Shown in pieces: positions 7,770-16,921 of a DNA stretch of 35,730 bases. The stretch is from Bacteroidaceae bacterium (GTDB lineage Bacteria > Bacteroidota > Bacteroidia > Bacteroidales > Bacteroidaceae), in NCBI GenBank assembly GCA_900752815.1, contig CAADWS010000141.1, positions 1 to 35,730 of the forward strand. The letters run 5' to 3'. A program made the translations under genes and the position numbers. The notes under the pieces are model-generated. The model had not been told where the DNA came from and made no database searches. It was given only the letters and a program-made list of their open reading frames with translations. Every line of letters begins with the position of its first letter. Position 1 is the stretch's first letter.

Positions 7770-8573
7770 ATGCCCATTGTCAGAATCGAATCGCTCGACC
7801 ATCCCGGCGTTGCCGTTTACAGCACCCTCACCGAGGCCCAGCTGCGCAACCGCCTCGAACCCGGACAAGGCATCTTCATTGCCGAGAGTCCCAAAGTCAT
7901 CCGCGTAGCCCTCCAGTCGGGCTACGAGCCGCTCTCGCTGCTGTGCGAGGAGAAACATCTGCAAGGCGACGCCGCCGACATCATCGCCCGCTGCCCCGAA
8001 CTGCCCGTCTACACCGGGCCGCGCGAACTGCTGGCGCGCCTCACCGGCTACACGCTCACCCGCGGCGTGCTTTGCGCCATGCGCCGGCCGCAACCGCGCA
8101 GCGTGGCCGAAGTGTGCCGCGACGCCCGCCGCGTCGTCGTCATCGACGGCGTGGTCGACACCACCAACATCGGCGCCATTTTCCGCTCGGCCGCCGCGCT
8201 GGGCATCGGCGGCGTGCTGCTCACCCCCACCTCGTGCGACCCGCTCAACCGCCGCGCCGTCAGAGTGTCGATGGGCACCGTCTTCCGCATCCCCTGGACT
8301 TGGCTCGACACGCCCATCGGCCATCTGCGCGACCTCGGCTTCCGCACCGTGGCCATGGCGCTGACCGACCGCTCCGTTCCCCTCGACCATCCCGCACTGG
8401 CGGCCGAACCCCAACTGGCCATCATCATGGGCACCGAGGGCGACGGCCTGGCCCACGACACCATTGCCGATGCCGACTACGTGGTGCGCATCCCCATGGC
8501 CTACGGTGTCGATTCGCTCAACGTGGCCGCGGCCGCCGCGGTGGCCTTCTGGGAACTGCGGACACGCTCCTAA
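7770..8573 (+). CDS. SpoU/TrmH-family RNA 2'-O-methyltransferase
   Basis: 267 residues from ATG 7770 (MPIVRIESL). The frame stays open upstream to 7695, but the promoter position argues against that start. It belongs to the SPOUT superfamily of trefoil-knot, SAM-dependent methyltransferases that modify a ribose in tRNA or rRNA. All three SpoU motifs are present: motif 1 with the conserved Asn/Arg (DTTNIGAIFRSAAALGIGGVLL), motif 2 (IIMGTEGDGL), and motif 3 (IPMAYGVDSLNVAAAAAVAF). The N-terminal about 100 residues form the substrate-binding extension. The target RNA and position cannot be assigned, so no symbol is given. It is divergent from the hydrolase and convergent with the cys operon. Confidence 0.92.
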   Translation: MPIVRIESLDHPGVAVYSTLTEAQLRNRLEPGQGIFIAESPKVIRVALQSGYEPLSLLCEEKHLQGDAADIIARCPELPVYTGPRELLARLTGYTLTRGVLCAMRRPQPRSVAEVCRDARRVVVIDGVVDTTNIGAIFRSAAALGIGGVLLTPTSCDPLNRRAVRVSMGTVFRIPWTWLDTPIGHLRDLGFRTVAMALTDRSVPLDHPALAAEPQLAIIMGTEGDGLAHDTIADADYVVRIPMAYGVDSLNVAAAAAVAFWELRTRS

Positions 8574-8756
8574 GCGCGTCCCCGCAGCCGGCCGTAACCG
8601 CCGCCCCTTTCCATCCGCCGCGGCCGCACTGCATTTTTACGAAAGTTTAACCTTTCCCTCTTTCCATCGGCCTGCCGGCACACCCGCATCCCCGCCTTTC
8701 CGCACGAAAAGCAGGAATCGGAAAAAGAAAACGCCGGATGAAAAAAACGGTCAGTA

Positions 8757-8847
8757 GGACAAAAAAACGAAAAGCCGGTATTTTTTTGACCGGACATACA
8801 GCCAAAAGCGGGTGACGCTGCGCCTTTCCGCCGCGTCACCCGCTTCC
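8757..8847 (-). ncRNA. Candidate small RNA with its own promoter and terminator
   Basis: Predicted start near 8847, just after the -7 box at 8861-8854. The transcript would open with a perfect 13-bp hairpin (arms 8845-8833 and 8818-8806) and continue through a short linker. It would end in a second hairpin, CCGGT/ACCGG (8793-8789 and 8779-8775), followed by CTTTTCGTTTTTTTG, a U-rich intrinsic-terminator tail. Length is about 90 nt. No known RNA family was recognised. The alternative is that the hairpins end transcription of the convergent neighbours. This is prediction from sequence only. Confidence 0.4.
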
Positions 8848-8853
8848 GTAGAA

Positions 8854-8885
8854 CAAAGATACAACAGAAAAAAGGAAAATCCAAA
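8854..8885 (-). promoter_or_regulatory. Orphan Bacteroides-type promoter
   Basis: Minus strand: -33 TTTG (8885-8882), a 20-nt spacer, and -7 TATCTTTG (8861-8854). Both boxes match consensus, yet the next annotated gene leftward is on the opposite strand. Confidence 0.6.
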
Positions 8886-8930
8886 TTTCCGTTAAGATTC
8901 ATTCACATTTGAATTTCTCACCGCCCCTGT

Positions 8931-8977
8931 AAAAAAGAGGGCCGTGCAACGGTATTCCTTCCCGCTGCACGGCCCTC
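8931..8977 (-). terminator. Intrinsic terminator of the cys operon
   Basis: GAGGGCCGTGCA (8937-8948) pairs over 12 bp with 8966-8977. On the minus strand the hairpin is followed by TTTTTT. It lies 36 bases past the cysN stop codon. Confidence 0.85.
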
Positions 8978-9012
8978 CGTCACAGAGCCCCCCTACGGAG
9001 GGAGAACTTCCT

Positions 9013-10470
9013 TTATTTCACAACCCGGACTCCAATTCCCTGACGGGCCAACTCGGCCACCGCAGCCTCAACGGCGGCATAATGTTCGGGAGCGATGCCC
9101 AACTTCGGCAAATCGAGCACGGGCAACGCACTGTCGGCACGAAGCTCGTTGGCCTCGACGGGGGCGATAATCATGCCGACGGCCGAGGTGTTGTTCGTAA
9201 TCGGGTCGATGATGACAAAGGCGCCGGTGGCCTTGTTGTCGGTATAGGCATCGAAGAAGAGCTCCTTGGAAGTGGTGATGACGGCACGGCCGATTTCATT
9301 CAGTTCCAACCGCTCCACATCGGTGCGCTCCATGGTGTTGACATTCACCTTGTACTTGAGGTGGTCGACGCGGCAACGCGACGTATTGGTGTTGTGCTTG
9401 AGGTAGAACGATTTGGATGCATTCATCGGCTCCTCGTCCATCCAGACGAGCATGGTTTCGAAATGCCGGCCCACATGGGGCAGGTTGTCGGGATGCACAA
9501 GCATCTCGCCACGGGAAATGTCGATTTCGTCCTCCAGGAGCAGCGTGACCGACTGCGGCGGGAAGGCATAGTCCAGGTCGCCGTCGTAGGTGACGATGCG
9601 CTTTACGCGGCTGGTCTTGCCGCTGGGCAGCGCCATGACCTCGTCGCCCTGATGCACCACGCCCGATGCCACCTTGCCGCAGAAGCCGCGGAAATCGAGA
9701 TTGGGGCGCAGCACATACTGCACGGGGAAACGGAAATCGCTGAAGTTATGGTCGTTGCCGATGTGCACGGTTTCCAGAAAGTCGAGCAGCGCCGGCCCTT
9801 CATACCAGGGAGTACGGTCCGACTTTTCCACCACATTGTCGCCTTCGAGGGCGGAAAGGGGGAAGCACTGCACGTCGGGCAGCGCGAAATGGGCATTCTC
9901 GCCGGTCAGCTGCACCAGGAACGCCTTGTAGTCGGCCACAATCTTGTCGAACACCTCGCGCGAGAAGTCCACCAGGTCCATCTTGTTTACGGCCAGCACA
10001 ATGTGCTTGATGCCGAGCAGGGCGCAGAGGAAGGTGTGGCGGCGCGTCTGGGTGATGACGCCGGTGCGGGCATCCACCAGAATGATGGCCAGATTGGCCG
10101 TGGAACCGCCGGTAATCATGTTGCGGGTATACTGTTCGTGCCCCGGCGTGTCGGCGATGATGAACTTGCGGCGGTTGGTGGAGAAGTAGCGGTAGGCCAC
10201 ATCGATGGTGATGCCCTGCTCGCGCTCCGCCTTCAGCCCGTCGAGCAGCAGGGCGTAGTCAATCTGCCCCGCCCCGGCGTTTCCCACCCGCTTCGAGTCG
10301 CGCTCCAGCGCCGAAAGCTGGTCTTCATACAACTTCTTGGAGTCGAAAAGAAGGCGCCCGATGAGGGTAGACTTGCCGTCATCGACCGAACCGGCCGTCA
10401 GCAGACGGAGCAGGTCCTTCTTCTCGTCCTGATTGAGATATTCTTCAATGGATAATTTGTTTTCAGCCAT
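9013..10470 (-). CDS. cysN: Sulfate adenylyltransferase subunit 1 (GTPase) CysN
   Basis: 485 residues. It is the GTP-hydrolysing regulatory subunit of ATP sulfurylase, which with CysD converts sulfate and ATP to APS and pyrophosphate. The elongation-factor-like GTPase domain shows the P-loop GSVDDGKST (27-35), DTPGHEQY (107-114) and NKMD (162-165). EF-Tu-like beta-barrel domains II and III follow (about 240-485). The protein ends without a CysC fusion, consistent with a separate cysC in the same operon. It is the last gene of cysQ-permease-cysC-cysD-cysN, 71 bases after cysD, and is followed by a strong terminator. Confidence 0.96.
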   Translation of the reverse strand: MAENKLSIEEYLNQDEKKDLLRLLTAGSVDDGKSTLIGRLLFDSKKLYEDQLSALERDSKRVGNAGAGQIDYALLLDGLKAEREQGITIDVAYRYFSTNRRKFIIADTPGHEQYTRNMITGGSTANLAIILVDARTGVITQTRRHTFLCALLGIKHIVLAVNKMDLVDFSREVFDKIVADYKAFLVQLTGENAHFALPDVQCFPLSALEGDNVVEKSDRTPWYEGPALLDFLETVHIGNDHNFSDFRFPVQYVLRPNLDFRGFCGKVASGVVHQGDEVMALPSGKTSRVKRIVTYDGDLDYAFPPQSVTLLLEDEIDISRGEMLVHPDNLPHVGRHFETMLVWMDEEPMNASKSFYLKHNTNTSRCRVDHLKYKVNVNTMERTDVERLELNEIGRAVITTSKELFFDAYTDNKATGAFVIIDPITNNTSAVGMIIAPVEANELRADSALPVLDLPKLGIAPEHYAAVEAAVAELARQGIGVRVVK

Positions 10471-10541
10471 AAGTTTCTACGTCTTGAAATGATTCTGTCA
10501 AGGATAGTCCAACCTGTCGGGGCAGCCTTCGCCCCCGCGGT

Positions 10542-11453
10542 TCAGAAGTATCCTTCTCTTTTTTTCTGTTCCATGGAAGCCTCCTGGTCGAAGTCGATGA
10601 CACGGGTGGTGCGTTCGCTCTTCGTGGTGGTCATCATTTCTTCCACAATCTTCTCTATGGTGTCAGCATCGCTCTCCACTGCGCCGGTCAGCGGCCAGCA
10701 GCCGAGCGTGCGGAAGCGGATTTTCCGCATCTCAATCTTGTCGCGGTACTTTTCGGGGAGACGGTCGTCGTCGGGCATGATGAGCTGCCCGTCAATGTTG
10801 ACTACGGGACGCACCTTGGCGAAATAAAGCGGAACGATGGGGATGTTCTCCAGACGGATGTACTGCCAGATGTCCAGCTCCGTCCAGTTGGAAAGCGGGA
10901 ATACACGGATGCTCTCTCCCTTGTGGACACGGGCGTTGTAGATGTCCCACAACTCGGGCCGCTGATTCTTCGGGTCCCACTGGTGGAACTGGTCGCGGAA
11001 GGAGAAGATGCGCTCCTTGGCACGGCTTTTCTCCTCGTCGCGGCGCGCACCGCCGAAGGCTGCGTCGAACTTGTACTTGTCGAGTGCGTCGAGCAGCGCA
11101 CGGGTCTTCATCAGGTCGGTATGCACCTTCGAACCATGGGTGAAGGGGCCCACACCGGCCTTGAAGGCCTCCATGTTGCTCTCCACAATGAGGTCCCAGC
11201 CATGCTCGCGCGCATACTGGTCGCGGAAACTAATCATCTCCTTGAACTTCCATTTCGAATCAATGTGCATCAAGGGGAAGGGAACCTTGCCGGGCGCAAA
11301 AGCCTTCTCGGCCAGACGCACCATGACGCTGGAATCCTTGCCGATGCTGTAAAGCATGACGGGATTCTCAAACTCTGCCGCCACTTCGCGGATGATGTAG
11401 ATGGACTCGGCCTCGAGTTCGCGAAGATGGCTGAGACTATAATTTTCAGTCAT
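10542..11453 (-). CDS. cysD: Sulfate adenylyltransferase subunit 2 CysD
   Basis: 303 residues, the standard length. It is the catalytic ATP-pyrophosphatase-fold subunit of ATP sulfurylase. The PP-loop reads [10 protein letters not shown] (about 36-45; the usual S.GKDS signature). Further family landmarks are [35 protein letters not shown] and the C-terminal [21 protein letters not shown]. It lies between cysC (51 bases upstream) and cysN, and acts as a heterodimer with CysN in the cytoplasm. Confidence 0.97.
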   Translation of the reverse strand: MTENYSLSHLRELEAESIYIIREVAAEFENPVMLYSIGKDSSVMVRLAEKAFAPGKVPFPLMHIDSKWKFKEMISFRDQYAREHGWDLIVESNMEAFKAGVGPFTHGSKVHTDLMKTRALLDALDKYKFDAAFGGARRDEEKSRAKERIFSFRDQFHQWDPKNQRPELWDIYNARVHKGESIRVFPLSNWTELDIWQYIRLENIPIVPLYFAKVRPVVNIDGQLIMPDDDRLPEKYRDKIEMRKIRFRTLGCWPLTGAVESDADTIEKIVEEMMTTTKSERTTRVIDFDQEASMEQKKREGYF

Positions 11454-11504
11454 ATCTGTGAGTTTTATTTACGGACAACGCGACGGCGCTCTGCCGCCGG
11501 CGCC

Positions 11505-12092
11505 CTACAAGTTCAGTAATTGCAAAATACGGTGTACGCTCTCTTCGACAGGCAGCTGCGACGTGTCGAGCGCCAAGGCCGGATGCTCCGGCGCCTCAAA
11601 GGGTGCGGAAATGCCGGTGAAGTCCTTCACCTCGCCGCGGCGGGCACGGGCGTAGAGCCCCTTGACATCGCGGCGCTCGCACTCTTCCAGCGGAGTGGAA
11701 ACGTAGATTTCAAGAAAGTCGTCGGCACCCACAATGTCGCAGGCCAGCTGCCGGAGTTCGCGTGTGGGACTGACAAAGGCAGCAATCGTAATGATGCCGG
11801 TATCGACAAAGAGCTTGCCCACTTCGGCGATGCGCCGGATGTTTTCCCGACGGTCGTCGGCCGAAAAGCCCAGGCCGGCATTGATGCCGGTGCGGATATT
11901 GTCGCCGTCGAGAATGCGGCACAGACGGCCGCGCCGGTGCAACTCACGCTCCAGGGCAATAGCCACGGTGCTCTTGCCCGAACCGCTCAGGCCCGTAAAC
12001 CAGAGCATCACGCCCCGCTGACCCAGAAGAGCCTCCTTGTCAGCGCGCGAGAGCATGCGGTCGAAGATGGGATAAATGTTATTTTCGGACAT
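11505..12092 (-). CDS. cysC: Adenylyl-sulfate kinase CysC
   Basis: 195 residues. It phosphorylates APS at the 3' position with ATP to give PAPS. The Walker A motif GLSGSGKST is at 34-42. The APS-binding segment (DGDNIRTGINAGLGFSADDRRENIRR, about 62-87) and the FVSPTRE/GADDFLEIYVSTPLEECERRDVKGLYARAR region are fully conserved. It is stand-alone rather than fused to CysN. A dedicated APS kinase means the operon makes PAPS, not only APS. It is 80 bases after the permease and 51 before cysD. Confidence 0.97.
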   Translation of the reverse strand: MSENNIYPIFDRMLSRADKEALLGQRGVMLWFTGLSGSGKSTVAIALERELHRRGRLCRILDGDNIRTGINAGLGFSADDRRENIRRIAEVGKLFVDTGIITIAAFVSPTRELRQLACDIVGADDFLEIYVSTPLEECERRDVKGLYARARRGEVKDFTGISAPFEAPEHPALALDTSQLPVEESVHRILQLLNL

Positions 12093-12172
12093 ATCGTTTT
12101 TTCTATAGGATTCTACAATGGCAGGGCTATGCCCGCTGAAGTGTCATGCCGCCGCAGCGGCACAGGCAGGCG

Positions 12173-13747
12173 TCAGAACGGCCAGAACACCGGAATGAGC
12201 CACATGCTGAGCGCAAAGACAATCAGACTGAGCGGGAAGCCGACCTTGAAAAAGTCGGAAAACCGGTAACCGCCCACACTCTGCACAATCAGGTTCGTCT
12301 GATAACCGATGGGCGTACAGAAACTGGCCGATGCCGCAATGCAGATGGCTACGATGAAAGGCATGGGACTCACTTCCAGATGTTGCGCCACGGAGAGCGC
12401 TATGGGAAAAGCCAGCGCCGCGGCGGCATTGTTGGTCATCAGCTCCGTGCAGAACACCGTCAGCACGAAAATCACGCCCAGCAGCACCTGCGGACTGTAC
12501 ATCTCGCCCAACTCCGTAGCCCAACAGCCTATCATGTCGGCCATGCCGGACTTCTGCATCGCCTTGCTGATGGCAAAGGCGGAACTGATGGTCAGCAGGA
12601 TATCCCAGGAGATAAACTTGGCATATTTGCGTGCCGGAAACATGTTGCCCCAAGCCATAATCACTACCGTGACACAGGCAAAGAAGAACATGTCGAGCCG
12701 CAAGTCGGGCATCCATTCGCGCACGGCCGGCAATTCTCCAAGCGTGGCGCCCAAAATCATCAGCACGACGAGCACCACCGTCAGCCAGCGTTTCCGCGTT
12801 CCCATTTTCGGTTCGGACTGGCGCAGGTCGTTCACCATCAGGAAAAACGAAGAATCGCCCCAGTTCTGGATGAAGGTATCGTCGGCCAGCAGCACCAGCG
12901 TGTCGCCCTCGCGGAACTTCTCCTTCCGCAGGTCGTGAATGATATACCGTTCCCCTCCGCGTTTCAGCTCCAGCATCAGGGCCCCATATTTCTTCTTGAA
13001 ATCAAAATTGCGGATGGCACGTCCCACGGCAGGAAAGCGGGAACCCAGCACCACCTCCACACGGAAGAAGCGCGAATCGGACTCCTCAGTCAAGACATCG
13101 GAAGGCTGTTCGCGGCGGTTGGGCAGCAGGAAGCGCGAAGCCAGCACCATATAGAGGGTACCGGCCACGACCAGGAAAATGCCCACCTGTCCCAGTTCAA
13201 ACATCGTGAGGCCACGCACACCGCTGTCCGGGTCCTGCTCGGCGGCGTTGAGGGCCATGCCGTGCACCACCAGATTGGTGGAAGTACCTATCAGCGTACA
13301 CATTCCGCCCAGGATGGTGGCATAGGACAACGGAATGAGCAGTTTGGTGGCGGGCTGCTTCATCCGCTCGGCCCAGCGCTTGAGCATCGGAGCAAAGATG
13401 ACCACCACAGGCGTATTGTTCAGGAAAGCGGAGATAAAGGAAACCACCGAAATCATGCGCAACTGCACGCTGGCCACCGAAGCCTTGCGCTGCGGCAGCA
13501 GACGGAAGAGCGCCTGCTCCAGCAGGCCGGAACGCCGCACGCCCTCGCTAATCAGGAACAGCATGGCCACGGTAATCATTCCCTTGTTGGAAAATCCGGC
13601 CAGCACCTCCGACGGTGTCAGAATGCCCGCACACATGAAAATGACTGCTGCCGACAGCAGAATCAGGCCGGGACGGAGCACGTCCTTGCTCAACGCGACC
13701 AGCATACAGCCGAGAACGACGGTTACGAAAATGGCTGAAAATGGCAT
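12173..13747 (-). CDS. SLC13/DASS-family permease with RCK_C domains, probable sulfate transporter
   Basis: 524 residues with about ten membrane segments in two halves. Between them, at about 205-300, lie cytoplasmic RCK_C (TrkA_C)-like domains (RFFRVEVVLGSRFPAVGRAI ending FREGDTLVLLAD). The signature loops are present: AFLNNTPVVVIFAP (about 107-120) and the SYATILGGMCTLIGTSTNL stretch (about 140-158) in the first half, ELMTNNAAAALAFPIA and CIAASASFCTPIGYQTNL in the second. Related DASS proteins carry sulfate or dicarboxylates. The position inside a sulfate-activation operon strongly favours sulfate, probably driven by sodium. It is 85 bases after cysQ. Confidence 0.92.
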   Translation of the reverse strand: MPFSAIFVTVVLGCMLVALSKDVLRPGLILLSAAVIFMCAGILTPSEVLAGFSNKGMITVAMLFLISEGVRRSGLLEQALFRLLPQRKASVASVQLRMISVVSFISAFLNNTPVVVIFAPMLKRWAERMKQPATKLLIPLSYATILGGMCTLIGTSTNLVVHGMALNAAEQDPDSGVRGLTMFELGQVGIFLVVAGTLYMVLASRFLLPNRREQPSDVLTEESDSRFFRVEVVLGSRFPAVGRAIRNFDFKKKYGALMLELKRGGERYIIHDLRKEKFREGDTLVLLADDTFIQNWGDSSFFLMVNDLRQSEPKMGTRKRWLTVVLVVLMILGATLGELPAVREWMPDLRLDMFFFACVTVVIMAWGNMFPARKYAKFISWDILLTISSAFAISKAMQKSGMADMIGCWATELGEMYSPQVLLGVIFVLTVFCTELMTNNAAAALAFPIALSVAQHLEVSPMPFIVAICIAASASFCTPIGYQTNLIVQSVGGYRFSDFFKVGFPLSLIVFALSMWLIPVFWPF

Positions 13748-13832
13748 ATTACCTTCTTTTTTACAACATGACGGCGAAACCTTGGCGGCATTGCCTCAAA
13801 CGGCGGCCCCAAAGGCACGACAGCTACCGGCC

Positions 13833-14630
13833 TCAGGCGCCGGCTCCCTTTACGATAAACCAGGGACTGTGCAAGTCCTCCTTATTATAAACGACCGGCC
13901 GGTCTGTGGCGGCATCATACATTTCGCCGCCGGCGGCACGCACCACGGCATGTCCGGCTGCCGTGTCCCACTCCATCGTGGGCCCCAGCCGCGGATACTG
14001 ATGGGCCACGCCTTCGGCCACCAGGCAGATTTTGAGAGAACTGCCGCCCTGCACGAGTTTCACTTCCCCCTTTTCGCGGCGCAGACGTTCAATGTAGGCC
14101 TCCGTTTCCGGCGAAAGATGGGAACGGGAAGCCACCACCGTATACGGGGCACCCGCCTCAGCCGGCTGCGGCAGGCTGCACGCGCCGCTCATCCGGCCCG
14201 TAGCCAAATCCACCTGCGCCTTAAAGGCTCCTCCGCCTTCGCTGCCATAATAGATTACGCCGACTGCGGGGGCATAGACGACTCCCAGCACGGGACGGCC
14301 GGCCTCCACCAGAGCAATATTGACGGTAAACTCGCCGTTGCGTCGCACAAACTCCTTGGTGCCGTCCAGCGGATCGACCACCCATAGCGAAGCCCACTCC
14401 CTGCGCTGCGCATAGTCGGCATGCGCGCCTTCCTCGCTCAGCACGGGGAAGGGCGTCTGTTCCAGACGCTCCGCAATGACGCGATGTGCCCTGCGGTCGG
14501 CAACCGTCAGCGGCGAATGGTCGGCCTTGTATTCTATTTCCCAGTCGGAAGCCGGATCGGCATATACCTCCATGATTTCACGACCGGCCACAATGGCCGC
14601 ACTGATGGCCGTCTGCAAATATTCTTCCAT
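13833..14630 (-). CDS. cysQ: 3'(2'),5'-bisphosphate nucleotidase CysQ
   Basis: 265 residues of the inositol-monophosphatase superfamily. It hydrolyses PAP (and PAPS) to AMP (and APS), relieving PAP inhibition after sulfate or sulfuryl transfer. Metal-binding residues are visible in LSEEG (Glu66/67), VVDPLDGTKEF (Asp86, Asp89) and MEWDTAAGHA (Asp222). The KADHSPLTVADRRAH opening is typical of CysQ. It is the first gene of the operon: a -7-like box lies upstream and genes follow at 80-90-base spacing. Pairing with CysC in one transcript points to a cell that turns PAPS over. Confidence 0.94.
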   Translation of the reverse strand: MEEYLQTAISAAIVAGREIMEVYADPASDWEIEYKADHSPLTVADRRAHRVIAERLEQTPFPVLSEEGAHADYAQRREWASLWVVDPLDGTKEFVRRNGEFTVNIALVEAGRPVLGVVYAPAVGVIYYGSEGGGAFKAQVDLATGRMSGACSLPQPAEAGAPYTVVASRSHLSPETEAYIERLRREKGEVKLVQGGSSLKICLVAEGVAHQYPRLGPTMEWDTAAGHAVVRAAGGEMYDAATDRPVVYNKEDLHSPWFIVKGAGA

Positions 14631-14757
14631 ACATCATATAAAGAAAGGACAAGCAAGAGGAAAGGCGTCCATAACCATTGGAAAAGACGATGCCGGAACA
14701 TTTCCCGACGGACCGCCCGGCAACTGCCACAAGGACACACCTCCCCAAAATTGAGGA

Positions 14758-14765
14758 CAAAAGTA
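14758..14765 (-). promoter_or_regulatory. -7 element for the cysQ operon
   Basis: Minus-strand TACTTTTG fits TAnnTTTG; at 19 nt upstream there is only TTTT as a -33 box. It predicts a leader of about 120 nt. No sulfur-responsive operator is recognised. Confidence 0.45.
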
Positions 14766-14956
14766 ACATTTTTAATAAAACCGGAAAAACTTTCCCGTCA
14801 AATAGAGCAGTTTTTACGACTTATTACGACTTTTCATCTTCATTATGGCACATTTACGCCTCCACACGGAACAATTGTTCCGCCCGTCCCCACAGCCGGA
14901 CACAAAGCCTCGCCCTTCCGGATTTGCCCGGCCACGATGCCACCGCCGGCCACACC

Positions 14957-15042
14957 CTGAAAAACACTCAGTACTTTAGGAAAAACAGTTGGTACTTTAG
15001 AATTTTCTGTCAGTACTTTAGAAAAAACTGTCAGTACTTTCG
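14957..15042 (+). repeat. 21-bp tandem repeat array, copy A (four units)
   Basis: Four 21-bp units ending at 14977, 14998, 15019 and 15040, each closing with GTACTTT. The first has the distinctive CACTCAGTACTTT end, the second the GTTGGTACTTT variant, and the third has its A-tract replaced by TTTTC. Unit core: AAAAACAGTCAGTACTTT. It lies upstream of both cysQ and glyS. Confidence 0.9.
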
Positions 15043-15204
15043 TTTCCCTCAGGCCCGCTGCCCGGGAAGCAGGCAAAGCACCCCCGTCCCGCGTCAGCCG
15101 TCCTGCCATACGCCAAAGCCGCACACGCCCCTCCCCCCACGCATTCCCATCTTCGGCCGCCCCGAAGCCTGGCGACATTTTTGGGCTGTTTTTTCCGATT
15201 TCGC

Positions 15205-15235
15205 TTTGTACTTCGCCCGCCTTGCACTACCTTTG
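15205..15235 (+). promoter_or_regulatory. Promoter of glyS
   Basis: -33 TTTG (15205-15208), a 19-nt spacer, and -7 TACCTTTG (15228-15235): an exact Bacteroides consensus. The start codon follows 31 bases later, with a TAAGGA purine stretch before it. Confidence 0.85.
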
Positions 15236-15265
15236 CAGTCAAAATCAATTAAGGATTAAGAAGCT

Positions 15266-16807
15266 ATGGCTCAAGAAGACGTATTCAAGAAGATTGTATC
15301 CCATTGTAAGGAATACGGTTTTGTATTCCCCTCCAGCGACATTTACGACGGCCTCGGAGCCGTTTACGACTATGGTCAGAACGGCGTAGAGCTGAAAAAC
15401 AACATCAAGCAATACTGGTGGCAGAGCATGGTGCTGCTGCACGAAAACATCGTGGGCATTGACAGCGCCATCTTCATGCACCCCACCATCTGGAAAGCCA
15501 GCGGACACGTCGACGCCTTCAACGATCCTCTGATTGACAACCGCGACTCCAAGAAGCGCTACCGCGCCGATGTCCTCATCGAGGAGCAGATAGCCAAATA
15601 TGAGGAAAAAATCGAAAAGGAAGTGGCCAAGGCCCGCAAACGCTTTGGCGACAGCTTCGACGAGCAGCAGTTCATCACCACCAACGCCCGCGTCATCGAG
15701 CACCAGCAGAAGCGCGACGCCCTGCACGAGCGTTACACCAAGGCCATGAACGACATGGACCTGGCCGAACTCAAGCAAATTATCCTTGACGAAGAAATCG
15801 TCTGCCCCATTTCGGGCACCCGCAACTGGACCGACGTCCGTCAGTTCAACCTCATGTTCAAGACCGAAGTGGGATCGACCGCCGACGGAACTTCCACCAT
15901 CTACCTGCGCCCCGAAACGGCACAGGGTATCTTCGTCAACTACCTCAACGTGCAGAAAACCGGCCGCATGAAAGTGCCCTTCGGCATTGCACAGATAGGA
16001 AAAGCCTTCCGCAACGAGATTGTAGCCCGTCAGTTCATTTTCCGTATGCGTGAATTCGAACAGATGGAAATGCAGTTCTTCGTAAAGCCCGGCACCGAAC
16101 TCGACTGGTTTGCCAAATGGAAGGAAACCCGCATGGCCTGGCATCAGGCCCTGGGATTCGGCGCAGAGAACTACCGTTTCCACGACCACGAAAAGCTGGC
16201 GCACTATGCCAACGCTGCCAGCGACATCGAATTCCGCATGCCCTTCGGATTCAAAGAGGTGGAAGGCATCCACAGCCGCACTAATTTCGACCTTTCGCAG
16301 CATGCCAAATTCTCCGGCCGTAAAATCGAATACTTCGATCCCGAAACCAACGAAAGCTATACGCCGTATGTCATCGAAACCAGCATCGGTGTCGACCGTA
16401 TGTTCCTCTCCATCATGTGTCACAGCTACGAAGAGGAAAAACTGGAGAACGGCGAAACCCGCGTGGTGCTGAAACTGCCCGCCACGCTGGCACCGACCAA
16501 GCTGGCCATACTCCCGCTCGTCAAGAAGGACGGACTGCCCGAAAAGGCACGCGAGATTATGGACGACCTGAAGTTCCACTTCAACTGCAAGTACGACGAA
16601 AAAGACTCCATCGGAAAGCGTTACCGCCGGCAGGACGCCGTGGGTACGCCCTATTGCATCACCGTCGACCACGACACGCTCAAAGACGACTGCGTAACCC
16701 TGCGCGACCGTGACACCATGGAGCAGCAGCGCGTGAAAATCAGCGACCTACGCGCCCTCATTGAGGACAAGGTCAGCATCACTTCCCTGCTGAAAAAACT
16801 CAAATAA
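15266..16807 (+). CDS. glyS: Glycine--tRNA ligase (single-chain, homodimeric type)
   Basis: 513 residues. It charges tRNA-Gly. It is the alpha2 type found in Bacteroidetes, archaea and eukaryotes, not the two-subunit GlyQ/GlyS of most Gram-negatives. The start reads FPSSDIYDGLGAVYDYGQNG, followed by the class II catalytic core. Motif 2 (GKAFRNEIVARQFIFRMREFEQMEMQFF) and motif 3 (YVIETSIGVDRMFLSIMCHSYE) are clear. The anticodon-binding domain occupies about 405-513, including KYDEKDSIGKRYRRQDAVGTPYCITVD. The promoter is exact consensus and a hairpin terminator follows the stop. Confidence 0.97.
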   Translation: MAQEDVFKKIVSHCKEYGFVFPSSDIYDGLGAVYDYGQNGVELKNNIKQYWWQSMVLLHENIVGIDSAIFMHPTIWKASGHVDAFNDPLIDNRDSKKRYRADVLIEEQIAKYEEKIEKEVAKARKRFGDSFDEQQFITTNARVIEHQQKRDALHERYTKAMNDMDLAELKQIILDEEIVCPISGTRNWTDVRQFNLMFKTEVGSTADGTSTIYLRPETAQGIFVNYLNVQKTGRMKVPFGIAQIGKAFRNEIVARQFIFRMREFEQMEMQFFVKPGTELDWFAKWKETRMAWHQALGFGAENYRFHDHEKLAHYANAASDIEFRMPFGFKEVEGIHSRTNFDLSQHAKFSGRKIEYFDPETNESYTPYVIETSIGVDRMFLSIMCHSYEEEKLENGETRVVLKLPATLAPTKLAILPLVKKDGLPEKAREIMDDLKFHFNCKYDEKDSIGKRYRRQDAVGTPYCITVDHDTLKDDCVTLRDRDTMEQQRVKISDLRALIEDKVSITSLLKKLK

Positions 16808-16824
16808 GCCCATTGGGATTCTCC

Positions 16825-16868
16825 GTCTGCAGACTGGCCCTGCCAGTCCGCAGACTTTTTCCTTTTTC
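16825..16868 (+). terminator. Terminator 3' of glyS
   Basis: Stem of about 13 bp (16825-16837 with 16843-16855, one G-U pair) followed by TTTTTCCTTTTTC. The FKBP gene starts 54 bases further on, so the hairpin may attenuate rather than fully block read-through. Confidence 0.75.
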
Positions 16869-16921
16869 ATTCACCCGTGACGTTCGACAAACTCCCCTAA
16901 CGGAAGTTCACACACCAGCAT

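Larger units (their letters stand above)
8574..9012. other. Intergenic gap between RNA methyltransferase and cysN
   Basis: About 440 bases between convergent genes. From right to left it holds the cysN terminator (8931-8977), a near-consensus minus-strand promoter with no gene (8854-8885), a 13-bp GC-rich hairpin (8806-8845), and a short hairpin followed by T-runs (8761-8793). Together the last three could form a small RNA gene. No ORF here is credible. Confidence 0.6.
14631..15265. other. Divergent intergenic region cysQ / glyS
   Basis: 635 bases between divergent genes. It holds the cysQ -7 box, a four-unit 21-bp repeat array (14957-15042) and the glyS promoter. The remaining GC-rich stretch 15043-15200 shows nothing recognisable. 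Confidence 0.7.

Noticed and set aside
8944..10455. 503-codon open frame antisense to cysN
   Set aside because: Shadow frame; it also begins inside the cysN terminator.
12146..13738. 530-codon open frame antisense to the sulfate permease
   Set aside because: No family features; low-complexity His/Gln-rich translation. It arises from the GC-rich codon bias of the real gene on the other strand.
14957..15042. Possible CRISPR array
   Set aside because: Units abut directly with no variable spacers and no cas genes are present; this is a plain tandem repeat.
15245..16672. 475-codon open frame antisense to glyS
   Set aside because: Shadow of the conserved glycyl-tRNA synthetase; no promoter or family match.
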